From Verrucomicrobiaceae bacterium (GTDB taxonomy: Bacteria > Verrucomicrobiota > Verrucomicrobiia > Verrucomicrobiales > Verrucomicrobiaceae): a stretch of 64,000 nt of DNA. Position 1 is the first letter of the stretch. Each line of letters opens with the position of its first letter. The stretch lies in the NCBI GenBank assembly GCA_019694165.1, contig JAIBCL010000003.1, positions 310,001-374,000 on the forward strand, written 5' to 3'. The notes beneath the pieces were generated by a model that was not told where the DNA came from, did not search any database, and saw only the letters and a program-made list of their open reading frames with translations. This document shows, in pieces, positions 37,163-45,908 of the stretch. The translations under genes and the position numbers were made by a program.

Positions 37163-37470
37163 ACGCCGACACGCTCATCCCCGCGCTCTACATCTTCTGC
37201 CTCGCGGCCTTTCTCGGCTACCTTGTTCTCTCACGCGTTCCGCCTTTGCTCCACACACCACTGATGTCCGCGACGAACGCCATCTCGGGTATTTCGCTCG
37301 TCGGTTCCATCATCACCGCGGGGGCGCAGCACAGCACCTTCAGCACGGTGCTCGGGTTCGTCGCCGTCACATGTGCCACGATCAATGTGGTGGGCGGGTT
37401 CTGGATCACCGAGCGGACGCTCGCGTTCTTCCGCAAAAAGGACGCCATCGCGCCGAAGAAAGAAGAATAG
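37159..37470 (+). CDS. pntAB: NAD(P) transhydrogenase subunit alpha part 2 (membrane)
   Basis: 103 residues from ATG 37159, overlapping the pntAA stop (ATGA). Three membrane helices; LLHTPLMSATNAISGI is the family hallmark, then GFVAVTCATINVVGGFWITE. Together with PntB it forms the proton channel. Confidence 0.93.
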   Translation: MNADTLIPALYIFCLAAFLGYLVLSRVPPLLHTPLMSATNAISGISLVGSIITAGAQHSTFSTVLGFVAVTCATINVVGGFWITERTLAFFRKKDAIAPKKEE

Positions 37471-37479
37471 CCCGATGCC

Positions 37480-38853
37480 ATGACGCACATCTTCATCGAG
37501 ATCAGCTACCTTCTCGCCTCGCTGCTGTTTATCTACGGACTGCGGTGCATGACGCATCCCGACAGCGCGCGGCGCGGGATGAAGATGGCGGAGCTGGGGA
37601 TGCTGATTGCCATCGTCGGCACCCTGCTGCATCACGAGATCATCAGCTACCAGTGGATCGCCGCAGGCATCATCATCGGCAGCATTATCGGTGGCACGAT
37701 GTCGTACTGGGTCCCGATGACGGCCCTGCCGCAAAGGGCGGCGCTGTCGCTCGCTTTCGGAGCGCTGGCCGCGTCGCTGGTCGGTATTGCGGAACATCAT
37801 TCTCATCACGAGCACTTTGATGCGTTCAAGATGATCGTGGTCGGCTTCGAGGTGCTGCTCGGTTCCCTTACCACGACGGGAAGTCTCATCGCGGCTGGGA
37901 AGCTCCAGGACCTGCTGCCCGGCACGCCGCTCACTTTCAAAGGGCAGAAGATGGTCAATCTCTCGCTCCTTGTCGTCATGCTGCTGCTCTTGGTGCGGCT
38001 GGTTCTCGATCCATCACAAACCTGGGCACTGGCGCTCATGGTGGTTCTCGCGTGGACCTTTGGTGTGATGCTCGTGTTGCCCATCGGCTCGGCCGATATG
38101 CCGGTGGTGATGGCGCTCCTCAATTCGTATGCCGGCCTCGCCGCATCCGCGACCGGCTTCGCCATTTCAAACAACGTGCTCATCATCGCGGGCACGCTCG
38201 ACGGATTCTCGGGCTTCATTCTCTCCGTGGCCATGTGCAAGGCCATGAACCGCTCGATGGGCAACGTGCTCTTCGGTGCCTTCGGCAGTGCCTCACAAAG
38301 CAGCGCCGCGGCCGAAGGCGGCGTGATGCGCGAGGTTCACATTGAAGATGTGGCGATGCAGATGGCCTACGCGCGGCAGGTTGTTTTCGTCCCCGGCTAC
38401 GGCATGGCCACCGCGCAGGCCCAGCATGTCGTGCGCGAGCTTGCCGACGTGCTCGAAGAGCGCGGCGTCACGGTCAAGTTCGCCATCCACCCCGTCGCCG
38501 GCCGCATGCCCGGCCACATGAACGTGCTCCTCGCCGAGGCCAACGTGCCTTACTCGCAGCTCTACGAACTCGAGCAGATCAACTCCGACTTCCCGAACAC
38601 CGACGTCTCCGTCGTCATCGGTGCGAACGACGTCGTGAATCCCGACGCGCGCGACAACCCGCAGAGCCCCATCGCCGGCATGCCCATTCTCGAAGTGGAC
38701 CGCTCGAAGAACGTCGTGGTGCTCAAGCGCGGCAAAGGCAAAGGCTTCTCCGGCATCGAAAATCCGCTCTTCTTCAAGCCCAACACCGGCATGTTGTACG
38801 GCGACGCCAAAGACTCGCTGAGCAAGCTGGTGCATGGCGTGAAGGATGCGTGA
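37480..38853 (+). CDS. pntB: NAD(P) transhydrogenase subunit beta
   Basis: 457 residues from ATG 37480, 9 bp after pntAB. N-terminal nine or so membrane helices with MPVVMALLNSYAGLAASATG and IAGTLDGFSGFILSVAMCKA MNRS region, then the NADP(H)-binding domain III beginning near residue 280: VVFVPGYGMATAQAQHVVRE, FAIHPVAGRMPGHMNVLLAE, VIGANDVVNPDARDNPQSPI. Full length. The complex makes NADPH for biosynthesis. Confidence 0.95.
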   Translation: MTHIFIEISYLLASLLFIYGLRCMTHPDSARRGMKMAELGMLIAIVGTLLHHEIISYQWIAAGIIIGSIIGGTMSYWVPMTALPQRAALSLAFGALAASLVGIAEHHSHHEHFDAFKMIVVGFEVLLGSLTTTGSLIAAGKLQDLLPGTPLTFKGQKMVNLSLLVVMLLLLVRLVLDPSQTWALALMVVLAWTFGVMLVLPIGSADMPVVMALLNSYAGLAASATGFAISNNVLIIAGTLDGFSGFILSVAMCKAMNRSMGNVLFGAFGSASQSSAAAEGGVMREVHIEDVAMQMAYARQVVFVPGYGMATAQAQHVVRELADVLEERGVTVKFAIHPVAGRMPGHMNVLLAEANVPYSQLYELEQINSDFPNTDVSVVIGANDVVNPDARDNPQSPIAGMPILEVDRSKNVVVLKRGKGKGFSGIENPLFFKPNTGMLYGDAKDSLSKLVHGVKDA

Positions 38854-38931
38854 GCGCATTGTGCATCTTTGCGATGCCGATGAAAACGGATGCGGCAGTG
38901 CGTTCTTGAAGCATCATCGGTCCGCTCTCGC

Positions 38932-40236
38932 ATGAAGTTTTTCGCTTTTTCCCTCGGTATCGTCGCAGTCACAGGTCTCTCGTTTGCAGAACAAAACTGG
39001 CCCGAGTGGCGCGGGCTGAATGGTCAGGGCGTCGCTGCGGCGCGTGATGTGCCGGTGGAGTGGAGCGAGACGAAGGCCGTGGCGTGGAAGACGGAGCTGC
39101 CGGGTCGCGGATGGTCCACGCCGGTCGTTTGGGGAAATGAAATCTGGATGACGACCGCCATCGAGAAGGCTGCGACGCCAGAGGATGCGGAGAAGCGATT
39201 GAAAACGAACACGGGCGATCAGCCGCTCACCGTTTTGGAATCGGTGAGCCTGCGTGCGCTCTGCGTGGCACGTGATTCGGGGAAGCTGCTGCACGATGTG
39301 GAACTGCTGAACGTGAAAGAGCCGCAGTGGGTGCATCAGCTCAACAGCTACGCTTCGCCGAGTCCGGTCATCGAAGAAGGCCGCTTGTATGCGCACTTCG
39401 GCTCGCTCGGCTCGGCTTGCCTCGATACGAAATCGCTGAGGGTGCTGTGGAAGAACGAGGAGATCCGCATCATGCACGAGAACGGCCCGGGCAGCACGCC
39501 GGTGCTCGTCGATGACAAGCTCGTGATCCACTTCGATGGCAGCGATCAGCAATTTATTGCCGCGCTGGACAAGAACACGGGCAAGATGGCGTGGAAGACG
39601 GCGCGCTCGGGCAAGATGAACGACCGTGCGCAATTGAAGAAGGCCTATGCCACGCCGCTCGTCGTGCAGATCAATGGCAAGCCCGTGATCACCAGCCCGG
39701 CGGCCGACTGGCTCTATGGCTACGAGCCGGCCACGGGCAAGGAATTGTGGAAGGTGCCCTACGGCGAGCTGGGCTTCTCGATGTCCGTGCGCCCCGTCGC
39801 CGATGCGGAGCAAATCTACGTCAGCACCTGCTTCGGAAAGGCGCAGATGATCGCGCTGAAATACGCTGGCAAAGACACACCCGAGATCGCGTGGCGGAAC
39901 AACAAGAACGCTCCGAAGATGTCATCGCCCGTCGTGTCGGACGGCCTGCTCTTCTACGTCGATGACGGCGGCATCGTGAGCTGCGTCGATGCAAAGACGG
40001 GCGACATGATTTATCGCGAGCGGCTCGGTGGAAAGTTCAGCGCGTCGCCAATCCTAGCCGATGGCAAACTGTTCTTCAGCAGTCGCGAAGGCGTCGTGAC
40101 CGTCGTGCAGGCCGGGCGCAATTTCAAAATCCTCGCGCAGAACAAGCTCGACGGCCAGATCATGGCCAGCCCCATCGCCTTCGACGGCACCGTCTTCATC
40201 CGCACCGACAAGGCGTTGTATCGGATCGGGAAGTGA
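38932..40236 (+). CDS. secreted PQQ-like beta-propeller protein
   Basis: 434 residues from ATG 38932; signal peptide MKFFAFSLGIVAVTGLSFA. Same family as 18688-20061: QNWPEWRGLNGQGVAAARDV opening and repeated propeller motifs (AVAWKTELPG, LRVLWKNEEI, KMAWKTARSG, KELWKVPYG, AKTGDMIYRERLGG). It lacks the Gly/Arg-rich loop of the paralogue. Function unknown; probably periplasmic. Confidence 0.85.
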   Translation: MKFFAFSLGIVAVTGLSFAEQNWPEWRGLNGQGVAAARDVPVEWSETKAVAWKTELPGRGWSTPVVWGNEIWMTTAIEKAATPEDAEKRLKTNTGDQPLTVLESVSLRALCVARDSGKLLHDVELLNVKEPQWVHQLNSYASPSPVIEEGRLYAHFGSLGSACLDTKSLRVLWKNEEIRIMHENGPGSTPVLVDDKLVIHFDGSDQQFIAALDKNTGKMAWKTARSGKMNDRAQLKKAYATPLVVQINGKPVITSPAADWLYGYEPATGKELWKVPYGELGFSMSVRPVADAEQIYVSTCFGKAQMIALKYAGKDTPEIAWRNNKNAPKMSSPVVSDGLLFYVDDGGIVSCVDAKTGDMIYRERLGGKFSASPILADGKLFFSSREGVVTVVQAGRNFKILAQNKLDGQIMASPIAFDGTVFIRTDKALYRIGK

Positions 40237-40306
40237 GGCGGCGATGCGAATGACCAATGTCCAAATGGGCAATGACCAAAGACAACGTCACGGATGCCAT
40301 TGCCTC

Positions 40307-40552
40307 AAGCCCAACGGGCTTGTGTCATTCAGCCCAGGGTTCGCGCAGCAGAACCCTGGGTCCATCGTTGAAGCGCAAACCTTCGCCAAGGGCGAACCCC
40401 AAATGGGGTTCCGTCAGGCGGGGTGATTGCACGATGGACGGAACCGCGTTGCGGTTCGCTCTTGGGCAAAGGGTTCACTTCGATGGCGGACCCAAGGTAG
40501 CGCTCGTTCCTCGCGCAACCTTGGGCTGGAAGACGGAAGGCCGTTGGCCTTC
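40307..40552. repeat. array of seven hairpins (BIME-like), fills the 361-bp gap
   Basis: Stems found in order: AAGCCC-AAC-GGGCTT (40307-40321); CCCAGGGTTC-N8-GAACCCTGGG (40333-40360); TTCGCC-AAG-GGCGAA (40382-40396); GAACCCC-AAAT-GGGGTTC (40394-40411); GAACCGC-GTT-GCGGTTC (40441-40457); CCCAAGGT-N19-ACCTTGGG (40491-40525); GAAGGCC-GTT-GGCCTTC (40536-40552). The outer units (near 40331 and 40527) are inverted copies of one another, both carrying CAGCCCARGGTT and a matching CCYTGGGTCC. No open frame here looks like a gene. Confidence 0.85.
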
Positions 40553-40597
40553 GCTCAGCTTCTCGCACATCACTCGCCGACTGAGTAATAGGTCCGC

Positions 40598-41119
40598 ATG
40601 AAGCTTGTCCTCAACCACGACACCTACACCGCCGTGCTGAAGGAGATCGTTCCGTCGGCAACGAGGTTACTCTGGCTCGTGACGGCGGATTTGAAGGACC
40701 TGCATGTCGAGGGCGCGCGCGGGAAGTTCATCCCCTTTCTCGAAGTGCTCGCGGGGAAGGTGCGTGAGGGCGTGGAGGTGCGGCTCGTTCATGCGAAGGA
40801 GCCGGGGCCGCGATTTCGCGCGGACTTCGACCGCTTCCCCGAGCTGATCGAGAGCGACCTCTTCAACCGCATCCTCTGTCCGCGCATGCACATGAAGTGC
40901 ATCATCGCCGACGGCCGCATCGCCTACATCGGCTCCGCGAATCTCACCGGCGCAGGCCTCGGCGCGAAGAGCGATCACCGCCGCAACTTCGAGGCCGGCA
41001 TCGTGACCGATGACCGAAAAACCATCGCCGAACTGATGACCTTCCTCGACGCCTTCTACCTCGGCGACCACTGCCTCAAATGCCAGCGGCGGGATGTGTG
41101 CCCGGATCCCATTGTTTGA
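40598..41119 (+). CDS. PLD-like single-HKD protein with cysteine-rich tail
   Basis: 173 residues from ATG 40598. One phospholipase-D-type motif: H98-x-K100-x4-D105 in RMHMKCIIADGRIAYIGSAN-LTGAG, followed by NFEAGIVT. Single-HKD proteins act as dimers (nucleases of the Nuc/PLDc_2 type or phosphodiesterases). The C-terminus HCLKCQRRDVCPDP has C-x2-C-x5-C, a possible metal or cluster site. No signal peptide. Substrate unknown; in other genomes related proteins accompany restriction or helicase genes, but none is next to it here. Confidence 0.75.
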   Translation: MKLVLNHDTYTAVLKEIVPSATRLLWLVTADLKDLHVEGARGKFIPFLEVLAGKVREGVEVRLVHAKEPGPRFRADFDRFPELIESDLFNRILCPRMHMKCIIADGRIAYIGSANLTGAGLGAKSDHRRNFEAGIVTDDRKTIAELMTFLDAFYLGDHCLKCQRRDVCPDPIV

Positions 41120-41152
41120 CGCCTTCGTTTCAATGATTGAACACTGCGCGCA

Positions 41153-41815
41153 ATGGAACCAAAGACAGCAGTCATCACCGGCGGAGAAGGCGATCTGGCG
41201 AAGGCCGTTCGCGGGCTTTTGGAGGCGGATGGCTGGACGGTGCTGGCTCCGGGGCGTGCGGACCTGGATGTGACGTCGCCAGCTTCGGTGGAACATTTCT
41301 TTTCATTGGTGACGAGCCTCGATCTGCTGATCAACAACGCGGGCGTGATCGCCGACGGGCCGCTGGTGCAGATGAGCGAGGCGGACTTTGAGCGGGTGCT
41401 GGATGTGTGCCTCAAGGGCGCGTTCCTTTGCAGCCAGAAGGCGATGTGGCTGATGGCGAAGAAGCGCAACGGCCACATCCTCAACATCGGCTCTTTTGCC
41501 GCGCTGTTTGGTACAGCTGGTCAGGCAAACTATGCCGCGGCGAAGGCCGGACTGATCGGCCTGACGAAGAGCACGGCTTCCGAATACGGCGCGAAGAACG
41601 TGCGCTGCAATTGCGTGCTGCCGGGTCTGCTCGATACAAAGATGACACGGCATCTGATGAGCGATGCCGCGACGAAGGACGAGCTGACGAAGACGCACCT
41701 GCTGCGCAAGCTGAACACGGTGGAGGATGCCGCGCGGTTCATCGTATTTCTCGACTCGATGAAGGGCGTGTCAGGCCAGGTCTTTCAATTGGACAGCCGT
41801 GTGAGCCGCTGGTGA
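41153..41815 (+). CDS. short-chain dehydrogenase/reductase (FabG-like)
   Basis: 220 residues from ATG 41153, 33 bp after the PLD-like gene. Classical SDR: cofactor motif VITGGEGDLAKAV (a slightly variant TGxxxGxG), NNAG (LLINNAGVIADG), catalytic Ser in NIGSFAAL and Y-x3-K in YAAAKAGLIGLTKS. A bit shorter than the usual 240-250 residues. Substrate cannot be predicted; FabG-type 3-oxoacyl reductases are the nearest well-known group. Confidence 0.82.
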   Translation: MEPKTAVITGGEGDLAKAVRGLLEADGWTVLAPGRADLDVTSPASVEHFFSLVTSLDLLINNAGVIADGPLVQMSEADFERVLDVCLKGAFLCSQKAMWLMAKKRNGHILNIGSFAALFGTAGQANYAAAKAGLIGLTKSTASEYGAKNVRCNCVLPGLLDTKMTRHLMSDAATKDELTKTHLLRKLNTVEDAARFIVFLDSMKGVSGQVFQLDSRVSRW

Positions 41816-41821
41816 CGCGGC

Positions 41822-41942
41822 AAAGGTAGGGCGGCTGCTCCCGCAGCCGCCGCGAGGCGACGAGGCGCGATCGGGTGCTCTGAGATGATACCGAAGCCGT
41901 GAGAGCGTTCGCGGCGCTCAGAGGACTGAGCGCCCTACCTTT
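41822..41942. repeat. REPIN-like inverted pair of GTAG-type REP sequences
   Basis: The ends are inverted: AAAGGTAGGGCG (41822-41833) and CGCCCTACCTTT (41931-41942). Each end carries its own hairpin right after the GGTAGGGC: left GCGGCTGC-TCCC-GCAGCCGC, right (read inwards) GCGCTCAG-TCCT-CTGAGCGC. A GTAG tetranucleotide followed by a hairpin is the format of REP sequences mobilised by RAYT transposases. No target duplication seen. The right end is one base from the stop of the acyltransferase stub. Confidence 0.8.
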
Positions 41943-41943
41943 C

Positions 41944-42147
41944 TCACACGAGCATCAGCGCGGGGATCTCGAGGAGCTTGCGCAACTCTGTGAGGTAGGT
42001 CGCGGCGACGGCACCATCGACGACACGGTGGTCGCCGCTGAGGCCGACCCACATGCGCTGGCCGGCGACGATCGCGCCTTTGTCATTCACGACGGGGACG
42101 TTGCGAATGGAGCCGATGGAGAGGATGGCGGCCTGCGGCGGATGATG
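41944..42147 (-). pseudogene. C-terminal stub of a dihydrolipoamide acyltransferase (E2)
   Basis: About 66 codons ending at the stop 41944-41946 read HPPQAAILSIGSIRNVPVVN, then LSGDHRVVDGAVAATYLTEL and RKLLEIPALMLV: the end of the E2 catalytic domain including the DHRxxDG active-site motif. Upstream the frame runs into the antisense of the sigma-factor gene with no E2 homology, so lipoyl and most of the catalytic domain are missing. Either a functional copy exists elsewhere or this is a duplication fragment. Confidence 0.78.
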
Positions 42148-42259
42148 ATCGCAGAGAACTCGGTGGATGCAGCAGGTGCCGAGGCTGGCTTTACTCCGGC
42201 CCGGCGAGCGACGAGTGAAAACAGGGCCTGATGCCGATGCCCGCAGCGGCCGGCGACGG

Positions 42260-42967
42260 TCAATGCAGGGATCTGAGGAGATGGGCGATTTCATCGTCGG
42301 TCTCCGCAGGATCGGCCACGATGAGGGAAACCTCATGGCGCACGATGTCGCGGAAGCGGGCGCGCAGGCGGCTGAGACTGGTGCGAATGTTCCCCTCGGA
42401 CATGCCGAGACGCGTGCCGATGCCTGACTGCGCGGCTTCACCCCGGACGGGATCGAGCAGCAGCGGGCGCAGTGCGGCGAAGCGCTCGGCATGGCCGGCG
42501 GCGTTCTGTTCCTCTGCCAGCTTGTCGAGGGCGAGACGGATGAGGGTGTGGGCCCATTTGCGGTCGTAGGCAGCCTCGGGCGAGTCGCCATCAACCGGTG
42601 GATGTGAGGCATCATCGCACTGCTCCAGGCTCACCGCTTCGCCGTTCAGGCCGCCGCGCTTTTGCGTCGTCGCGGCCCGGTGCTCGCCGACGATGAAATT
42701 GCGAAAGGAGGCAAGGAGGAACCAGCGGAAGCGTCCCCTCCCCTGGCTGGTGCGTCCGGGCAGATTGGTGGCGACGATGTGGGCGAAGAATGCCTGGGTG
42801 ACATCCTCGGCATCGTGGTGGTTCTTGCCCATGCCGCGTGCGTAGGCATAGAGCGGCTCCCAGTACCGCAGGCACAGGGCCTGAAATGCAGGCCGGCTCT
42901 CCGCCACCTGGCTGCTTGCGGCATCAATGATCACGGTCCAACTGGTGGTGGTGAAGGAGGCGTTCAT
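42260..42967 (-). CDS. ECF-type RNA polymerase sigma factor, kinase-linked
   Basis: 235 residues from ATG 42967. Region 2 is FQALCLRYWEPLYAYARGMG-x-DAEDVTQAFFAHIV, the form typical of the PVC sigma factors that are encoded next to Ser/Thr kinases; the RNA polymerase/-10 binding part continues GRGRFRWFLLASFRNFIVGE. Region 4 helix-turn-helix: IGTRLGMSEGNIRTSLSRLR. The gap 42968-43091 to the divergent kinase is the likely shared control region and contains an imperfect dyad TTTCAA-N10-TTGAAG. Confidence 0.87.
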   Translation of the reverse strand: MNASFTTTSWTVIIDAASSQVAESRPAFQALCLRYWEPLYAYARGMGKNHHDAEDVTQAFFAHIVATNLPGRTSQGRGRFRWFLLASFRNFIVGEHRAATTQKRGGLNGEAVSLEQCDDASHPPVDGDSPEAAYDRKWAHTLIRLALDKLAEEQNAAGHAERFAALRPLLLDPVRGEAAQSGIGTRLGMSEGNIRTSLSRLRARFRDIVRHEVSLIVADPAETDDEIAHLLRSLH

Positions 42968-43091
42968 CAGGAGGATTGGGGAGACCGCATGTGGGTCTTT
43001 CAAACGGGCCTCTTGAAGCAAAAATTCTGCCTGATGTGGCAAAAAGGCATTGCAACTGCGCATCCGGCTTCCCAGTAATGGGCCGCCCTCC

Positions 43092-45908
43092 ATGAGCGCT
43101 CCCGCAGCGAAGCCCGAATACACACTGCCTGATGCGCTTGCCGCCGGCTTGTTGCGGGATGTGTTGTCTCCCGTCGGGGATGGCCCGGAGCGGGAGGGGG
43201 ATGAACTGGGACCCTACCGGCTGGTGGAGCGTATCGGCGAGGGCGGCTTTGGCGATGTGTGGCGCGCCGAGCAAACGCGCCCCGTGCGGCGCACCGTGGC
43301 GCTGAAAGTACTGAAACCGGGCATGGACAGCCGGGAGGTGCTGGGCCGCTTCGAGCAGGAGCGCCAGGTGCTCGGCGGCATGGAGCACCCGCACATCGCC
43401 GCGCTGTTGGATGCCGGCATGACGGCGGACGGGAGGTCCTTCTTCGTGATGGAGCTGGTGAAGGGCGTGCCGCTCACGCGCTATTGCCGGGAGGGGCGGC
43501 TGCCCCTGCGGGAGCGCATCCTGCTTTTCAGGGACGTGTGCATGGGAGTGCAGCACGCGCATCAGAAGGGCGTGATCCACCGCGACCTGAAGCCGACGAA
43601 CATTCTCGTCACTGAGGTGGATGGCAGACCGGTGCCCAAAATCATCGACTTCGGCATCGCCAAGGCCATGCATGGGGACGGACTGGCCGGCCTGCCGCAT
43701 GTGACGCTTCCTGGCACGCTTGTCGGCACCCCATTGTACATGTCTCCAGAGCAAATCGACGATCTGGCCGGCGTGGATACTCGCAGCGACATCTATGCGC
43801 TCGGTGTGCTGCTCTACGAGTTGATCGCGGGTCGCCCGCCGGTGGATGTGGTGACGCTCGGCTCATGCGGGCAGGCGGAGATGCGCCGGATCATCCGCGA
43901 GGAAAGGCCGCGGCCGCCCTCGCACCACCGGAAGCTCGCACGCGAGCGAGCGGCGGGCCGGCGGCTGGAGTCCACGAAACTCGTGGTCCCTCTGCCAGCT
44001 GCCGCTCTTGAGAGCAACGGGCGCGGCACGGAGGTGCCTGGCCGAGGGGTCCGGCCGCCGGTGAGCAAGGTGTGCACGGAGCAAGTCGGGCCGGTCTGCG
44101 ACGACGACGGCATCACCATTGATGCCGATCTGGACTGGATCACGCTCTGCGCCCTCGAGAAGGAGCCGGCCCGCCGCTATCCTTCCGCAGCGGAGTTTGC
44201 TGCGGACCTTCAACGGTACCTCGATCGCCTGCCTGTGCTCGCCCGCCCGCCCTCGCCTGGCTATGTGGTCGGCCGCTGGATGAGGCGGCACCGGGCCGCC
44301 TTCGCGGCGGCGTGTGTAAGCGTGCTGGCACTCGTCGGCGGGGCTGCGGTGGCCCTGTGGCAGGCGGCGGTGGCCCGCCAGGAGAAAATGATGGCCGAAC
44401 AGCTCGCCGCGCGCTCACGGCAGGCGGAGGCTCTGGCGCAGGAGGAGTCCGCGCGTGCGCATCGGACGGCAGCGTTCCTGACGGCGCTGCTCGACAGCGC
44501 GGCGGACGAGATCAGCAAAGGCCGCAATCCCGAGGCATTCAAATTGGCGCTCGAGCGCAGTGCGGGGATGATCGGTGAGCTGGAAAACGACCCGCTGCTC
44601 CACGGCCAAGTGCTCGACCGCCTGGCCATCATGCATGGTGCCATCGGCGACTGGAAGACAGCGCTTTCCCTCATGCAGCAAAGAGTGACCGTGCTCGGTC
44701 GTCTGCACGGCGCTGAGAGCGCCGAGGCCCGCGAGGCGGAGCTTTCGTTGCTGAAGCGTGAGGCCGAGCACGGCAGCCGCGCCTTGGTGCCGCCCAGGCT
44801 GGAGGCCCTTCGGCAGCGCGTCGAGAAGACCGAAGGGCGCGGGGGACGACTGTGGTTTCACATCCAGCGCGAGATCGTGCGCGTGTGGACGAAGCTCGAT
44901 GATGAGCGCGCCGCCGTGGCCGCTTCCTCTGAACTCCTGGCCGAGGCGGAGCGCCAGAAGCTGACCGGGAGATCCCTCCTCACCGCGCAGTTTTCCCATG
45001 TGTCGGTTCTGCAATCTGTCGGTGACTTCGACGAAGCCGAGGCGCTGCTGTCCCGCTGCCGCGATGTGGCCGTGAAGAAGCGTTACGATGCGGTGCTGCT
45101 CAAACAGATCGACGACCGGTTGCTGGGGATCATGGTGGAGCGGGGTGATCACCGCCGCGCAGTCGCGTTCCTTCGCCAAAGGCTCGACCAGACCCGGGCC
45201 AGTGCGGTCGGCATCGAGGGCCGGCGCTTGTTGATCGCCACCCTCAACCAGCTCACCATTCAAGAGACGGCGGCCAGCGACCACGAAGCGGCCCGGGGCC
45301 ATGGCACGGAGGCGCTTGCCCTTGCACGAACTCTGGAAGCCGCGGAAGGCCAGGATGGTGCCAGCGGCCGTGCCGAGGTGGGCGAGAGCCTGCGCCGGCT
45401 GGCGGAGTGCGAGAGCGCCGCCCGGCGGCATGAAGATGCCATCCGCCACGTCGCGGAGTTGAAGTCCAATGCCATGGAGCAGGGTGGCAGCGGCCCCCTG
45501 CTCGTGGCACTTCGGTGTCAGGGCGAGGTGCTGCGGAATGCGGGGCGGCTTGCGGAAGCCTGCTCATGCTTCGAGGAGCGCGATGTCGTGAACGAGCAGT
45601 CGAGTCCCAGTGGCCGCAGCCGGGCGGAGGCTCTGGAACAAATCTACCGAATTCGCATGGACCAAGGGCGGGCTGAGGATGCGCTGGCACTGGCCGGCAA
45701 GATGTGGTCCCGAATGATCGCCGACCCGTCAGGCAGTCTGGACACCGGCCATCTGGCCTATCTCGCCGCTTTTGGCACAAAAGCCTGGGACGCGGTCCGT
45801 GAGGCTTGCCGTTCTGCCCAGCCTCCGGTCGAACTGACCGCGTGGAAGGAGGCAATCGCCAAGGATTTAGCGACCAGGAGACAGGCGACGCTGTCTGATG
45901 GCAAGTAG
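43092..45908 (+). CDS. transmembrane Ser/Thr protein kinase with TPR-like sensor region
   Basis: 938 residues from ATG 43092. PknB-type kinase domain about 35-390: RIGEGGFGDVWRAE, VALKVLK, VIHRDLKPTNILV, IIDFGIAKAM, LVGTPLYMSPEQ. Between GRPPVDVV and DADLDWITLCALEKEPARRY there is a longer than usual insertion (about residues 290-350, rich in Arg, Pro and Val). One membrane helix AAFAAACVSVLALVGGAAVA near 400, then a helical, TPR-like extracytoplasmic region to the end. Divergent from the ECF factor; the usual model is that the kinase modifies the sigma factor or its partner in response to an outside signal. Confidence 0.9.
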   Translation: MSAPAAKPEYTLPDALAAGLLRDVLSPVGDGPEREGDELGPYRLVERIGEGGFGDVWRAEQTRPVRRTVALKVLKPGMDSREVLGRFEQERQVLGGMEHPHIAALLDAGMTADGRSFFVMELVKGVPLTRYCREGRLPLRERILLFRDVCMGVQHAHQKGVIHRDLKPTNILVTEVDGRPVPKIIDFGIAKAMHGDGLAGLPHVTLPGTLVGTPLYMSPEQIDDLAGVDTRSDIYALGVLLYELIAGRPPVDVVTLGSCGQAEMRRIIREERPRPPSHHRKLARERAAGRRLESTKLVVPLPAAALESNGRGTEVPGRGVRPPVSKVCTEQVGPVCDDDGITIDADLDWITLCALEKEPARRYPSAAEFAADLQRYLDRLPVLARPPSPGYVVGRWMRRHRAAFAAACVSVLALVGGAAVALWQAAVARQEKMMAEQLAARSRQAEALAQEESARAHRTAAFLTALLDSAADEISKGRNPEAFKLALERSAGMIGELENDPLLHGQVLDRLAIMHGAIGDWKTALSLMQQRVTVLGRLHGAESAEAREAELSLLKREAEHGSRALVPPRLEALRQRVEKTEGRGGRLWFHIQREIVRVWTKLDDERAAVAASSELLAEAERQKLTGRSLLTAQFSHVSVLQSVGDFDEAEALLSRCRDVAVKKRYDAVLLKQIDDRLLGIMVERGDHRRAVAFLRQRLDQTRASAVGIEGRRLLIATLNQLTIQETAASDHEAARGHGTEALALARTLEAAEGQDGASGRAEVGESLRRLAECESAARRHEDAIRHVAELKSNAMEQGGSGPLLVALRCQGEVLRNAGRLAEACSCFEERDVVNEQSSPSGRSRAEALEQIYRIRMDQGRAEDALALAGKMWSRMIADPSGSLDTGHLAYLAAFGTKAWDAVREACRSAQPPVELTAWKEAIAKDLATRRQATLSDGK

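Noticed and set aside
41944-42615. 224-codon minus-strand frame ending in E2 sequence
   Set aside because: Only the last 66 codons match E2; the rest is the sigma-factor gene read in the wrong frame, so it is not one protein.
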